Positions 42,937-57,433 are shown, counted from the first letter of the stretch. The stretch is DNA of 64,000 bases from Dictyophora rubrovolvata (GCA_029959195.1 CP114124.1:1931102-1995101); one strand, 5' to 3'. The notes: generated by a model from the sequence alone, not told the origin. Numbers and translations are program-made.

Positions 42937-45900
42937 ATGCCCAGAGGCATTCCGAACGCGAAAAAGGATGAAGTGCCTTTGAAATTCACGTTATTCAATA
43001 TCCCACCCCAGTAAGCGTTTTAGGATTTACTTCCAATACGTATACAGAATTCAATAATGGATTTTGCATGCACACCAGGATGAACCAAAAACAGGGTGGT
43101 TCTAATTATCTCAAAACGGAGGAACAGACGTTGTGGGGTCGTAATAAAGCCGCGAGGACGAAGGAAAATGCAGTACCTATTGAGGTAAGTAAACGACAAG
43201 TGGTATTATTGCTCCCTATTTTGCAAATGCCTTAATCGAGATAAAAACAATCTAGGGTCGTCGTGGATCCAATGTTATTGTTATCCACCCCGGTTCGAGA
43301 TCTTTGCGTATTGGACGGGCTTCAGATGTATTTCCAATCGCGGTTCCTAACGTTATTGCGCGACGGCAAAAAGTCGCTGTGCCTGAACCTGTTCACGTCT
43401 CTGTTATGACTCGACGGAAGCCCAAGGCGAAGGAAACGAACACGGATTCTGAAGTCATGGATATTGATCCCCCTGAACAACAAGTAGAAGAAACGTACGA
43501 CCCCGTATGTGTTCTTTTTTGAATAAACCGTATGATGTCACCCTTCTCTACTAAAAAGGGTAAAATAAAATAGATTGATCCCAAAATATCCCCTATTGCT
43601 ACCGCGTTGAAAGACCGCATGCTCTTTTATAAATTACATGCCGTTTCGAAAGCCATGGAGACATGTGTTTCTTATAATAAACAAGTCCAACCCGAAATAA
43701 TACCAGATCACAACGACACATACGGGGTAGCATGGATAGATGGAACACCAGGTTCCGAGCTGTACTTTGGAGAAAAGGTAAACCCGTGATTCCATTTCTT
43801 CTCGATTATACTGAATTCAGAAAAAAAATTTATATAGGCGCTTCGTATGGCTGAACCTCATACCTTAGGTTATACCGTTCGCTGGCCATTTCACGGCGGC
43901 AGTTTCAATTACAAAGACTACCAACAAATCGGTCCGCAAGGTCTCCTACGAGATATCGAATTAATGTGGATCCATGTGTTACGAGAAATGTTGAAAATCA
44001 AACCAGAAAACTTTAAAGTAAAGAGTTTCCATTATTTTTTGTGCCTTTTCCAAAAAAATTTCCGGAGTAATAATCTGCCTTTTTTTTCATTTATTTCCAA
44101 AAGGACTTTTCTGTCGTTCTCCTAGTGCCCGATTTATTCGAGCGCTCATATGTTCGGGAACTAGTTAATTTACTCTTGGTTCAGATGGGCTTCAAACAAG
44201 TGTGCGTACAACAAGTGAGTATCTGTGGCGAACCAAAAAAAAAAAAACCATCCCATATCAAATGGCCCTTCCATCTTCCATGACCCGTCCAAGACATTTG
44301 TGTCGTGTTCCTGATATTTCGAGAAGCCAGTCAATTGGTGCTAACGTGAAAGAATGCTATAGGAATCTCTCAGCGCCACATTTGGAGCAGGCATATCAAA
44401 CGCATGTGTCGTCGACGTGGGAGCTGCCAAAACGAGCATCGCGATTGTGGACGAAGGTCTTGTTCTTCCTGAAACAAGGTATGTAAAATGAGTGTTCTGT
44501 GTTCTGTGTTCTGTTTTCCTTTCGTTTATTTCTGCCTGAACTATTTTCCTCCCGTTCCACAAATAAAACACTTCCCGTTGTTGTTTTGATTTCCAGAATG
44601 TGTCTCAATGTCGGAGGAGACGATGTTACGGAGTATCTGCTCGCGCTATTACAGCATATCAATTTCCCTTATCGCGAGGCTGATTTATCACGTGCTTGGG
44701 ATTGGAAACTGCTTGAAGATTTGAAATGTAAAATCTGTACGCTTAATGAGGTACGTCGTATCTTTGAGTGGTATCTCGATATATTCAAATAAATGTTAAC
44801 GCTGCTATGTGGCACTTTTGTAGAGCGATGTGGCTCTCAATATGCATGATTTTGTAATTCGTCGACCTAGAAAGCCGACGCAGAAATTTACATTCCGGGG
44901 TTATAATGAGATAATTTTGGCACCCATGGTAAGTTCTGTATACTTTTGCCATTGCTTCCGGTGGTTTTGGCTATCTGGAGCCTTACTGACACACACAATG
45001 TATCTGTCAAACGAAAACAGTGCTTATTTGAGCCACGCGTGATTGAGTTTGACAGCAAATTAATTTACACGCGTTCGCTCTGGGATCGAGACGTTGGTGA
45101 TGATATTGTCGAGCAGGCAAATGACCAAATTGTGCGCGATCATTTGTTATATTGCCTCATGCCATCTTATTGATTTTTCCTTGTGATTTTTGAAAGACTC
45201 AAGCTATGATTATTTCTACTGGGCACTTAATTCCGTCACCTGGCGTGCCACCTACACAGCCGCATGTGCCGATGATAACCCCAACATTCTCCGTCGTAAT
45301 GGGGTCCACGTTAGACGGCGACCACGGTCGCCCAGTCTTTTCAGTCACACCTCAAACAGCTCAAGCCAATTCAACAGAACAGCCTCCCCAAGTCGGAACA
45401 TTTTCCGGAAAACCGCAACCAAAATTCATCAGTCTTGATCCCAGTCATTTTGGCTCGGGGAATACTGATAATAATAATCATAATAACTCCGTCGCTGAAT
45501 CTGCTGCCGCTGCAGATAGTGTCACCTCCGACGGAAATACCGCGCTCCTTCCACCAGCATCAGGAAATAACGAACTCGCGAGCGAGGAACCGAATCCACC
45601 TGACCCGTCTGCGTCAGCGTCGAGTTGCGTGATTTATCTCCTCTTCTTTATTCCTCCCCCTGTTTCTGAGATGTGTACTCAACTCACCTCACTGATGGCA
45701 TCGAAAATTATTATTATTATTATTATTATTATCGTTATCAATATTTATACCTTTTTTTAGATATAGGGGAAGCTCAAGATGTTTCAACCGTGCCAGCTGC
45801 TTACCCATCCGGGACATATCCAGGGGGATATGGTATTGATATAGCATTTGAAGCTGGCAAGCTGCCTTTAGATGTCGCGATCTTCAACTCCGCAAGGGCG

Positions 45901-46641
45901 GCCGGAGGTGGAACTGGAGGAGGCGATGACAAGATACGCAAGTATTTGCAGGCTGTATTGGTAGTAGGAGGAACAGCTCTGATCAGCGGGATGGCTCATG
46001 CATTAGAAAGTCGGTAAGTTAATGGAATCTGCATTCAAACGTTGGTCCAGTTGGTTGTTTGGTTCGATGGTTTGTGTTGGCTTTCGGTTGATAATCCGGA
46101 TATTTCGGAGTTTGCTTGCAACCGGAAATTCAAAAAATAAGAATGAGTAATGGATGTTGATTATTTATTTCATTTAACTGTTTTCTTTTTTTTGGGTTTT
46201 TGACAGTCTTCAAGCCATTGCAAGTCCTCTTGTCCAAAACATGGAAAAGGTCCAGATTATACCACCCCCTCGAGATGTGGATCCTCGGGTGCTGTGTTGG
46301 AAGGGTGGTGCAGTTTTGGGCAAAATGGATGCAGTGACGGATTTATGGGTTTCACGGGTTGAATGGGTAAGTTATCGGACTCTGAAAAATATCAATTCCA
46401 TCCCATCTGTCCATCTATCTATTATCTATCGAGATCTTTCCTTCTCTTTTCTTGTGTTTGGTTTTTTTTTCGAAGGGGAACACACACGCGCGCGCGCGCG
46501 TGCAATATTTCAAGTGTTATCACTATGTTGTTTGTTCGCTGCTTGCTGCTTGGGGTATTTTGTGTTTTGTTCTGACGTGCTGTACCTTGGCAGGATGCCC
46601 TTGGAATGCGTGCGCTTAAGGAGCGATCATTTTTCTTGTGA
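42937..46641 (+). CDS. ARP8: Arp8, actin-related subunit of INO80 complex
   Basis: A ~12-exon gene. Starts MPRGIPNAKKDEVPLKFTLF; exon 2 begins MNQKQGGSNYLKTEEQTLWG. Actin-fold blocks: VIVIHPGSRSLRIGRASD (phosphate-1-like), HTLGYTVRWPFHGGSFNYKD, FSVVLLVPDLFERSYVRELV, ESLSATFGAGISNACVVDVG, NVGGDDVTEYLLALLQHINF, FRGYNEIILAPM, LPLDVAIFNSARAAGG, VLVVGGTALISGMAHALESR and, last, WDALGMRALKERSFFL. This is the Arp8 order, including its insertions. Known role: Arp8 with Arp4 and actin forms the module that binds the INO80 HSA domain and nucleosomes. A long Ser/Thr-rich insertion occupies the middle (45200-45640). Introns carry a TTA/ATT array (about 45705-45733) and a CACACGCGCG array (46481-46500). 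Confidence 0.92.
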
Positions 46642-49600
46642 TACGCAGTGTACTTTCCGTTTTCAACAGTTTGCCGTTCGTCCCGACCATCGAATCATTT
46701 CTGCATTCTATACATTCGCCTCACCTTATGTACTTCCTCTTCTTTTTCGTGACGTATGTATGTATTTCAACATTTCGGCTATGACACAACATAAAGCGGC
46801 ATACGGCATACGGGCCGTGACCAGGGTATTTTACCACCCTTGCAGTGCTCGTTCGTCCGGCGGTGTGAAAAAAAACTGACAAGAAAACCTGATCTTAGAT
46901 TTTCCAAAATGCCTATTTGAGCGACCCTTTTCATATATTACCCCATCTTCACAAAGATTTGTCACAATATCTGACAGAAAAGGAGAGAAGGTGTCGTTCG
47001 AACCCAAAAATGATCCCGCTGTACATTGGCTAATCAATAGGCGAAGGTTCCTTATGTATCAAAAGAATATCCTGGCGTCCTTCTTTCATTCATTTGCAAT
47101 TGTGTACATCCTGTGCATGCGTATGTGCTGCAGAGTGCATGGTAATACTTAAAGTTCATTCGTTCGTTCTTTTCGCGCAATAGAAGATCAAAGTCCAGTC
47201 CGTTCATACACAACGAGTTCATACCTCGTTGCTTCTTTCAACTTTCAATTTCACATGACAGGATCCCTTTCCCTTTTGTCCCCTTTTCAGGTTTGACGTT
47301 CAGGACTGATGATGTGTATCGCTCCCCTCCCCCTCGTTACTATCAGTATATGTATGTACGTAAAAACAACGGAGGTATGGACAACCTGGACAACCATGCG
47401 TTGATGTCCTGTTAGCTTGGCTGGCTAACTTCGGCTCGAGCCATGAATCAAGCAATCATCGCCCGATATGTATAATATTTGTTCTGGAGGTAAGGGCGTT
47501 ATCATTGGATCCCTGATATTTGGAGAGTCTATTCAATGGGTATGTAATGTATAGAGAGCCAATTGAGTATCTCTAGAATAGCCTTTTGCATTCGAGAAAC
47601 AGATAATCTATCAGTGATGGAAATGGATGTTTAAAATGTAAAGGCGACAATTCTTATTCTCTTTGCTTTTGGAAAGAATCGAGGCTTCCTTCGAAAGGTT
47701 TTTTCTATATGCTTAAACGAGGAATTGTAATGCCCACGCGTGAATTACGTTCTCTGCAATTCGAGAAGCATTGAGTGAAAGGTGCAATGCAATAACCAAT
47801 TGACAAAAGGGCTCTTGGACTCCTCCGCCCATGATGCCCAGATCGTCTTCCTATATACAATTCAGCCCTTTTGACGGAAATGGTGCTTGGCCAAGATAAC
47901 AATAATATTACCCCAAATAGTGAATTATTATGAGGATCTGCATGTATTGTGAGGAGCTTTCAAGCAGCTTTGTCAGAATGCTAATTAATACGCAATTAGG
48001 AAATTGCTAAGGGTCGAAGACAGGACGTACGAGGACAACGAAACGCGCTGGCGATCAACTGATCCATGATTAAGCGATCCATATAGCAGTTTCACATTTC
48101 GGAGATTATTGATTCGTGTCACGGCGCGGCCCTGTTCGGAGGAAGAAGAGAACATTAGATGACCCCGCGCGCGCTCTGCAAATTATTATGATCTCATTTT
48201 TCAGGGTCGATGGAAAAAAAAAAATAATATGTAGTATGTAATTCGGGACAGCTGTCAAATATTAAACTTGGGGTTCAAAACTTCACAGCCACTGGCTCCG
48301 AGATTGATGCTGCTAACCTTTACATTAACGGAGAACCTGACGCGCGGAAGATTCTAGGAACCCATCCAGAATTCAATTCCTTGCCTGCGTTTCGACGTGC
48401 GCCGCCTGCTTAGAAAAGGAATTATGGACATACCATAATGGCGGAAGTTCTTTGTGCCACCTGAGTGAGTGGCATTTAAGTTAATTCCATGTCTTTCGGA
48501 AATAGACTCCCAGAACTGATAGAACAATCATATGTATTGTAATAAAATTTTGTTCGATTAAACAACTTTGCTGTAGGTTCGACTAAAAATAGAAAATGAG
48601 ATTGAATCGACCATATATGTAGGAACATGGACATGTGACGTCACATCTGTGACGAATTGAAACTCCGAATATATGTGGTGTCGTTTGTTACTGGTTCTAC
48701 CCCGCACATCACGGACTTACCACCTTCAAGATTATTCGGCATGTTGAGAAAATGATTTCTGTAGCGAACAAGCAGATTCCGACAGCCTATTAACGTATTC
48801 GTATCATCTTTGCAGCGGGTGGCCTGGTTTTTCTTCAGTGTGTTTTATTATCGAAGACGACCTGATCTTCTGATCGCGGTTTCCCGCACGACCCACAGAC
48901 ACAGCCAAACGAGTGATAAGAGAGTCGATGAAATCGACTCTCTTGGGCTGCTTGTTCGAATTGAATATTCAGTTTGAACTCTAAACGAGAAGATGATATC
49001 AATGTAATGTAGCAGTAGTTCTTTCCTCATTCTTACGTTACTCCGAATCGTTCGCTGACAATTAAAATGGATCATAATATAGGAATTCGGAATTCGTGTA
49101 AATGATATTATGCACACGCAATAAACAAGCTGTTATCCTTTCTGTCAAACTTGTGACAAATTGATCGGAATTGGGAACCTTTCAGATCGTATTTTATCTT
49201 GATGCTCGCCGGGTATTGTATGGCAAGTTATCATGGCAATATATTACAAATGATGCACAAGAGCGAAAACCCAAGGCCGGTATGTATTAGCATCTAAATA
49301 GGAAGACCTTTTCGAAATTTGAAGAATAACAAACGACGAGACTTCCTGCGTCGTGTACGAGATGTATCTTCAAGAGTTGACGACGACTACGAAATTTGGG
49401 ATGGAAGCGTTTACATACTAAAACATGAAATCGTTTTGGGTTAATAAATCTTCCCAAGTTTGGATGTCACGCGGGCGCATCGTTGTTGTTGTTGCTGTGG
49501 GGTTCACCGGTACCTGTCTGTCATCGGTTTCATCCGTCGAATCAAAACACTTTCCGGTCCGGATGCTGGTTGCTCAGAGCTCCCCCGATGAAGGTTATAT

Positions 49601-50065
49601 TTCATCACTCTCGCGTCCGTCTCTCTCGAACGTTGAACAATGAAAGAGAGTCTTCTGACAAAAAGGCCAATGCGTTTTCGAAGTTCTATAGAAAGGCCCA
49701 AAGCCGGTGATTGGCGTAGAGTGGTAATTTTTTATTTGTTATGTCTGAGATTACGTAATCTAAGCTTGAAAGTATTTGGGAAAAAATTTATTCAAAAAAT
49801 ATTATAACTAATTTTTTTTTTGTTTTAGAAAATCCCCGGCAGTCTGGCGCCGATCGTTTGGAATTCCCGCTCTCGACGGATAATCGCTACGTTGTTGCGA
49901 TTGGCTGTTTGAGTTGGCTCTGCAGAAGAGATCCTCCAAAATGTTTCCTTTGCTCCTTTTATATTCAGGTTCTTCGACACTCATTCCTTCGTCATTACAC
50001 TTACTGCCTGTCCGTGCGTCCCTCTTCTACCAGTTTATCTCTCCTCGACCCGGGCCAACCTTAAA
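46642..50065. other. Long gene-free region upstream of Con7-like gene
   Basis: 3.4 kb without a supported gene. All frames are short and lack domain resemblance. One perfect TGACGTCA palindrome (a CRE/ATF-type bZIP site) lies at about 48638. The 5' exon(s) of the Con7-like gene may lie in 49400-50065. Such a long promoter is common for developmental transcription factors in fungi. Confidence 0.4.
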
Positions 50066-50223
50066 ATACCCCGACTGCCTTAAACAGCGTCCTGGAACAA
50101 GACCGCCCCGTCGACGCGAATACACACCCTAATCTCGATTCTGCAACAGGGAGTACCAGTAGAACAGAACGCGTTCAACATACTCCTCAATCGCCGTCCA
50201 GCCTACCCCTTGCTCCAGCACAT

Positions 50224-51832
50224 ATGTCGTCACATGATTTTGGTCTCCTACTAAGTGCTCCCCCAATTCACGACCATTTCTCTTCAGCGTTCATGCATGG
50301 ATTTCACCACCCTTCGAGCTACAGTCACGATCGGTTCCCACCCGGAACTGGTTTTGACCGCTATTTACACCACGATTCCACACCCCGCGAGCCCTATCAT
50401 CTCGAGAGGCGATCATCGGAACCTATGCCGACTTTGCGCTCTCCTTATGGCCTGCAGCGGCAGGCCACGGTCTCGAGCATCTCATCCCATTTTGATTATT
50501 CGCATACCGTGCCGTTATCTCAGTCCGCTGGTTTAAGGAGAGATACTACGGTTGCGATTGATTCCGTTACAAGTTTACGTCCTATCGCTGAATTCGATCC
50601 GCGACCACCGCACGCGGGATGGACACCGAAAGAGGAAGTGGACGAGGAGGTGCATTCGAGAGAGTTGTTGAACAATAGCGGTTATGGCGAAGCTCGTTCT
50701 CCTGGCGATCTACAATCCGGATATGGTGTAAGTCTAATTTACAGGATTAATGAAAACTCTAATGCTCACTACTCTTCATGACTTTTTATTATAATTGTAT
50801 TTATTAATTTATTAGCCTATTCCACGGGACGAATCCCTTTCGCCTGGAAATTCTGCTTCAGGGCAGCCGTCATCTCCAAATAGCTCCTCTAAAACGTACT
50901 CATTCGTATCACTTCCTGGAAACGCGATCAGAAAACGCCCCAGAAGGCGGTATGATGAGATTGAACGTTTATACGCATGTTCGTGGCCTGACTGTACCAA
51001 GGCGTACGGTACCTTGAATCATTTGAACGCTCATGTTAGTATGCAGAGACATGGTGCTAAACGAAGTCCAGCTGGTACGTTTAATAATTGGAATTTATCA
51101 ATTTTTTTTGGTGGAAATTTAATTTTTTGTACAGAATTTAAAGAGTTGCGGAAGCAGTGGAGGCAGCAAAAGAAACAAGAATCGCTCGCAGGTCCAATTC
51201 GGGGTGTGGACTTGGACCCGTATTTGCGACGGCGACGCGCGACAGAACCGAACTTGGCGATGAACAGAACCATGCTTCCGCTAGGTTCGAATCAATCCCA
51301 AGTTGGTATGCCACATCGGCTGCTCTTAGGCGACCTCCCCTACTCGCGATCAATAGAAGAAGAAAATGTTGCACTTGGTGTTTCCCCAACATCTACTGCC
51401 TCCGATAATGTTCCCTTTTGGCAAGATCCGCCAGTCTCCTCACCTGTTGATCAGCAACAACAGAGAGCTGGTCTCGTTTACTCCATGACGATGCCTCATT
51501 CAGACTCGTCAGCTCCCCCATCGCATCTATCATCTCAAGATCTAGTGGCGGTATCGCCGCCTATGAATCGACTTCCACCTGATAGTACTTTGCTAACGCC
51601 TTTACCCGGGTATCGCCCCCCATCTCCCCATAATTTAATGACAGTATCACCGAATATGAATCGACTTCCTCCAGACAGTACTTTACTGGCCGGCTATCGT
51701 CCACCGTCTCCTCATATCCGTATGAGTCCCAACCACGGCGTAATGCAGTCGATAACCCAAACAAACATGTCTTCGTTGTCGCCATCTCAGCAACCTCATG
51801 GGAGCTTTGACGAATACCAAGGCACACGTTAG
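50224..51832 (+). CDS. Con7-like C2H2 zinc-finger transcription factor
   Basis: Three exons visible (50224-50728, about 50816-51074, about 51134-51832). The diagnostic core is RRRYDEIERLYACSWPDC then TKAYGTLNHLNAHVSMQRHG, a single C2H2 finger in the Con7 arrangement, followed by EFKELRKQWRQQKKQE. Known relatives: Con7 of Magnaporthe, needed for conidia and infection structures; in basidiomycetes the role is not known. The rest is Ser/Pro-rich and probably disordered. The C-terminal half has two copies of a segment MNRLPPDSTLL with GYRPPSPH after each (about 51560-51720), a short internal duplication. The frame is open upstream of 50224 to about 50066, so the true start is probably in an upstream exon I cannot define. 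Confidence 0.75.
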
Positions 51833-54800
51833 GGTCAAGTATAAAGATGCCTACCCTCGTTCTTTTTCTCGCTTCCCCCGCCCTCTGTACTTATTGTGTT
51901 TTATTATTCAATTATCGTGGTCTATTATTTCCCTCCCCCTTTTATCTTGGGGTAATTAATTTCCGTTTTTTTTATTATTTCACCCTTCTCTCTCTCTCTC
52001 GTCTCAGGAATTTATTTTTTTCCCTTCAGTGGACATCGTTTTCAACTGTGAAATATCGATTGTTTTTTTTTTTATATAGGAATTTCGACATCTTCATTGT
52101 ATTATTTTTGCTGTTGTTTTGAAGTTGATACCACTGATCCGCAGTCTACACCGCAGACTACCTTGTATGCTATAACTTTGTGCTCCTTTTGGTAAAACAG
52201 TGAAGTATAGGCAATAATGTAAATCTGATTGAAATGAAATCTTCAGACTCTAATGTGCGTGTTTTGGGGCAAGCTTCGAAACAAAGAGTGACGGAACTTG
52301 GAAAACAATATACGGTAATCAAAAACAAATGGCTGACTGGCGAATGGCTAGGCTTTCATGTCCGGGCTCAACAAATGAATTTGGTCGTCAGTGAGGCGCA
52401 AGCCGATACAATAAATATGTCAAACTGTAACCACATGTCACTATCTATATGCTGGAAGCAATATACATGTCTTGTAGAAGGTGATTGATACTGAAGAACA
52501 GATATTGAACAGGTTTTCTCTTAAAAGTTGATCTGAGAGAAGCTAGGTAAGTTTCTCTCGGCCGAGTCCGGCCAATAAAGACCCGTGAAAGGTAAATCCG
52601 GACCCCTTCCATGGCTAGCGCATATATATACAGCATGAAGTTAATCAAGAAAATGCCATAATCGTAAGTCCACTCAGGAAGAAATTCACGTGACTCCTGC
52701 GTTATCTAAATAAAGCACGTAGCCCCACGTGAAGTAAGATAAGAAGCATTTCAAGTTGCGATGTTCGCGGGTATATAATCTGTTTTGGGGCTCATCACAA
52801 GGGGAGAAGGATAAAATAAATACATTATGACAGTGCAAATCAAAACTGAAAATACATACATAGATCCATACACAAAAGCAGGCTACAAGTATAAATAAAT
52901 CTGCTACGTGTATATGTAATACATGAATTGATATTCCAGATCTGTATTGGAAATCCTTTTCTTGAATTTGCAATTTCACAATTGGGGTAAAAGAGCCGTC
53001 GAGTCACGAGTAGGCTTGCTAGGTAGCCGGTGGACTGACTGAATGATGGCACCAAATAAATGCTTGTCACATGTTTGCGCGTGTGGTGGTGAAGGGATGG
53101 GAGGGCGAAAGCCTATAGAAAAGAGCAAAGGCCCATATTGATATTTGCGTGATTACTGACGGGCTTTTTTGATCTTCGAATGTGGCATCGACTCCCATCT
53201 CGAGTCGGAAGCATATGCATCTTCACCATAGGATCGCCTTTTGAAACGCCGATTCGGTCGCATCCCCTTTTCTTTATTTTTCATGTATAGAGAGCAATGA
53301 TATCGAGATCATGTTGGCGTAAAACGAAGAGGATTCCGATAGAAGGCAGTGTCTGTGGCTACAACATACATATCATATTACTTTAGGAACCTTGAACAAG
53401 TGCGATCAGAGAAGGATGCCCTATGTGTAATTCAACCGGAAAAGCCATCCGCTGATCATGTTACTTGCGATTGTTAACGTTGTGTAAATATAGGTGGCAA
53501 TTGGAAGTCATGTGTGGAGCGGGTCCCCATTTCGATTTTTTTTCCCGCTAAGAACGGCTAGAAAGATGAATTAGAGTTGAATCGCCAAGAGTTTAATAAT
53601 TGGAAAATCATCAGTTACGAAAGACTTGGTTTCTGAGGAGATCATCTGTCGCCTATGCGACGTTTGACATCGTCTTCTAGGAACGAGTGCTTGTCAAGCT
53701 GTCGTTCCATTATATATATTTAACATCTACATTGTATCGCGTCAAGTGCTCATTTCCGGGAGTCGTATCATCTCTGAAAGAGTTCGAGCAATCAGAACAA
53801 AACAAAAGAGTAAGCAATTGAAAAGAGATCGTTCACTTGTTTATCATCTGGTACATTACCAGATTGGACTGGGGTGTCGGTTATTATTGGGGATTACTTT
53901 TTCCCGTTATCGACGTACATATGGTTCCCGAAAGAAATGAAGAACCGGACTAAAGAGATAGATATGTATATTACTTGGGTGATGCGAATCCAGCTCAATT
54001 TCGTCATATGTTTGTAGAGAATTTGTTGTCAAGGTTTTGCGAGGAACGATCATCAGAAGCAGCAAGAAGGTCCGTGCCGGTTGGCTCAAGTGTTACGTGA
54101 AGAGAAGAGACGAAGAATTCATAGCACATCTTGTGAGTAGTTGGTATAGTTTTCCGGCGACTGATCAGATCTCACCACTTATATCCCTTGGAATTGAATG
54201 TAAAGCAGATGTTTGGATTGAGCAATGAGTCGCCACCTCGTGAAACCCGGCAGGTTCGATGAGATCAATTTTTTTCACTGGAACAAACGGTGTCAATGGT
54301 ACGTACGTGTAGGCACGCATTGTCGCATTGTTGACGCCACCGACTTCAATTCGTGTATGTAGCCGGTAGTCAACATGCAGACGGGCGGGATGTGTCCCTG
54401 AGGAAGATAATCGAGAATGGACCGCACTTGACAGTCGCGAACAGCATGTACCCAGATCGATATCTGTCGTCGACATGTGCCTTTTAGAAGCTTTTAGGGT
54501 CTTGACTTGTGTCTCGATCGGCTAAGAGAAATCTGGGAATTTCGTGCTTTGTGCTTGTAAAGAAATGTGACCATATATGGGATGAAAAAGAGAACGGCCG
54601 TAAGAAGCCGTGAAATGTAGGTAAATGAGGGTGGTATCAATCTACACGGTGTGTAAAGATGTTCCAGAAAACCTACATATGCCAACAAAAGACATCATAT
54701 CTCAAACAGCTTGAATATAAATCCCTTACTTATTAACTGAAAAATGCCAAGAATTTACTTGCGATCGAAAAGTATCCATTCATGAAGCTTGGTTTTTCTT

Positions 54801-55222
54801 TGCTTCTTTCCGACCCTGCACTCATTAACGATTACACATGTATTCAGTGGATATCTGTCAGCTATTTATCACTCCTCTGATACAAGCATATTTTACGTAT
54901 CCATGTAATTTACGACAACGACGAATGATTAAATCTTCAGGGTCAAGGACAACAAACCCCCGACAGCCCTGCGGCCAGGATTTCGACTCCCTCTGTGAAA
55001 AAAATAGCGAAAAAAATTCGCGCCACCGAATAATGAATAATGAACGTGTTTTCTTTATAAAGGCAAAGAAATCCGATGGAAAGAGATGGAACTTGAAAGA
55101 TGACGAAAACAATCTACAGCTAATAGTACGCGTGACGGAAGATGTCACACGCATGTCGTATGACTGACGTAATGCGGCGCGGTTGCGATCCTTATCGCTT
55201 GTTAATCGCTTGACTCATTATT
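51833..55222. other. Gene-free region
   Basis: 3.4 kb. The first ~300 bases are the T-rich 3' flank of the Con7-like gene. A 103-codon minus-strand frame at 54165-54476 and a 109-codon plus-strand frame at 54838-55167 show no recognisable domain and are not called. No repeat or RNA gene seen. Confidence 0.4.
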
Positions 55223-57433
55223 ATGCCGTTCTTGAGCGACATTCCCGTCGAAATATTTATCGATAATCTTTTGCCATTAATCCCTTTGAAAGATTTACTT
55301 TCTCTAACTTGCGTTAATAAGGATTTATCCAATCTCTGTTCAGATGATACATTTTGGAAGAGGAAGGTAAACGAAGACTATAATTTTTCAGATTCGTCCA
55401 GTGCTAGGACGAAAGGCTATAAGTTTTTATATAAAGGTATTCATAGATCTCACGTATACGTATGGGGGTATGTGACTTGCATTACTTTGGTCGGGTTTGG
55501 GACGTCTAACGCTTTGGCGAACCTAAATAGAGAGGCAGCAAATGACAGATTGGGTTTACAACACCATTATCGTACAAGAAGCAATTCCCCAATTTTATAC
55601 AGTGGAGAACCATATCCGAGACAGCTGCGAATTCCTGGAGTACGTCTCATTGACATTGTTGCCGGTGGATGGTAAGCAGAGGCTGTGTGGCGGTCTTGAC
55701 GAACCAAGTTTCGGACTGATTGTCACTCGCTTTCAAGGTCATTTCATGCTCTTGATTCGAATGGCAGTGTTTATGTTTGGGGTGTGTGTTATCACTCCTT
55801 TTTCAGAACGTTTTGAATAAACATGAAGTCTGACTATATTATTTTAGGAACACTGGATTCCCAGAATTACGCACTCGAGAATGACCCATTCACTGTCTCA
55901 GGGAAACGTGTATCTACGCCCACTAAAGTGCGACTTCCAGAACGAATTATTAAGATATCGTAAGCAATAGCCCACTTGTCTTTCCCTCCAAGTTTATCTT
56001 GTTTCGAAAGCTGTGGACGGGCCCATTCTATGGCTCTCACTGAGAACCACCGAGTTTTGGTTTTCACGAATTGGGGCACTCCGCACTATCTTGAGAGCAG
56101 TGTTATATCAAACTCTTCTGCATTTACTACACCACTTCAAGTAGAGTGTGGATGGTCGTTGTCAGCAGTTCTTACCAAAGGTGGTGAAGTATATGTCTGG
56201 TGGCCGCGGAAAGGTCTTTTTAAGGAACAAATCCGTCAACATGACATGTCGACAGAACAATTAGCTTTCCAAGGCCAGAGAATCGACGGTGGTCATGGTG
56301 TGGTGGAGTGTGTACCTTGGGAAATCTCTGTTGACCCATATCCTTTACGTGATGTTGATGACGATCTACCAAAACTACGTCCCGATGCCCCACCTGATCA
56401 CACGAAAATTGTGAAAATTGCGGCTGGCGATAATTTTATTATTGGATTGACTAAGGGCGGACATATTCTCAAGGTCGGTTTTCCTGGAGAAGAGGAAAGT
56501 TTCATGGGTCCGCCTCTGATGAGACCCCGGTGGTCCTATGTGAGCAATGAAACAAACCCTTTCGCCGTATGTTGTAAGATGGTACTATTTACAATTTTCA
56601 GCTATCGCAATTTAGCGAAGTAAGATGCATCAGCGAACAGCCAGGGCTTCAAAATAATATCACATCTGCAAGCTCACCCCATATGACCCATGTTAGCCCG
56701 ATCATCCCCCCTATCTTTTCGCCTTCTCAATGAGGTTTATTAATCGGGATTGCAGATTTCTGCTCATTTCAATACATTCTTTGCTTATTCAATAGGGAGT
56801 TCTTCAATCGTGTTACGTGGATCAAAAGACACGACAATTACTATGCCACCAGAAATTATGCCCGGACTGCAGAACCGCGATATTATTGCAGTCGTCGTAG
56901 GGGATTACCATTTTGCAGCACTGACAAGCACTGGTAAATTGCTGACTTGGGGACAGTATTCCTCAGGCGCGCTGGGGTTAGGAGATCCAACCAAGTTACC
57001 CGCAGGAACACCAGGTGGATACGCCAATGAGAGAGATAAATCGCTTGCTCGTGTATCACCTCCTCCCGTGTCTGAGCCGACGGAAGTTAAGTTTGGAACA
57101 AAAAACTATGGTCAAGGACGTAATGTCTTCGTGTTTGGCGTGACAGCTTGTGGTTGGCATACAGGGGCCTTGGTGATCGATCTCGATGTATGTGTATTTT
57201 GTTATATTGCCGAAATTTCTTTCATTTATTATTGACATTCTGTCTTAAACAAGGATCCTGAATATGAAGAGTCCGGTGAGGAGGATAACGATCCCCCTAC
57301 CCCGCCTCATGATATCCACGAACCGGGAACTTTCTTACCTGGCGCTATCCGCCGTGGTAATCCCTTTCGTAATCCCTTTCGTACTGGCTTGGCCGGTGCC
57401 TATCGTGGTCGTGGTCGCGGGGTTGATGGTTGA
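55223..57433 (+). CDS. F-box protein with RCC1 repeats (Saf1-like)
   Basis: About seven exons. The N-terminal 45 residues are an F-box (FLSDIPVEIFIDNLLPLIPL, then SLTCVNKDLSNLCSDDTFWK). RCC1-type blades follow: HVYVWG, DSNGSVYVWG, ISCGRAHSMALTENHRVLVF, VECGWSLSAVLTKGGEVYVW, IAAGDNFIIGLTKGGHILKV, VVVGDYHFAALTSTGKLLTW and GVTACGWHTGALVIDL. Each has the G-x-x-H(F)-x-x-A(G)-L turn of RCC1 propellers. Known role of yeast Saf1: the F-box recruits substrates (such as Aah1) to the SCF ubiquitin ligase while the propeller binds the substrate. The tail is acidic and ends in an Arg-Gly stretch (YRGRGRGVDG). It looks complete. Confidence 0.85.

Noticed and set aside
45705-45733. ATT/TTA array as a coding repeat in Arp8
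   Set aside because: It sits between a splice donor and acceptor; the flanking exons join in frame without it.
48630-48650. TGACGTCA palindrome as a regulatory site
   Set aside because: A perfect bZIP-type site, but a single 8-bp match in 64 kb is expected by chance; noted only as context.
54165-54476. 103-codon minus-strand frame
   Set aside because: No domain, no splice context, lies in a long gene-free stretch.
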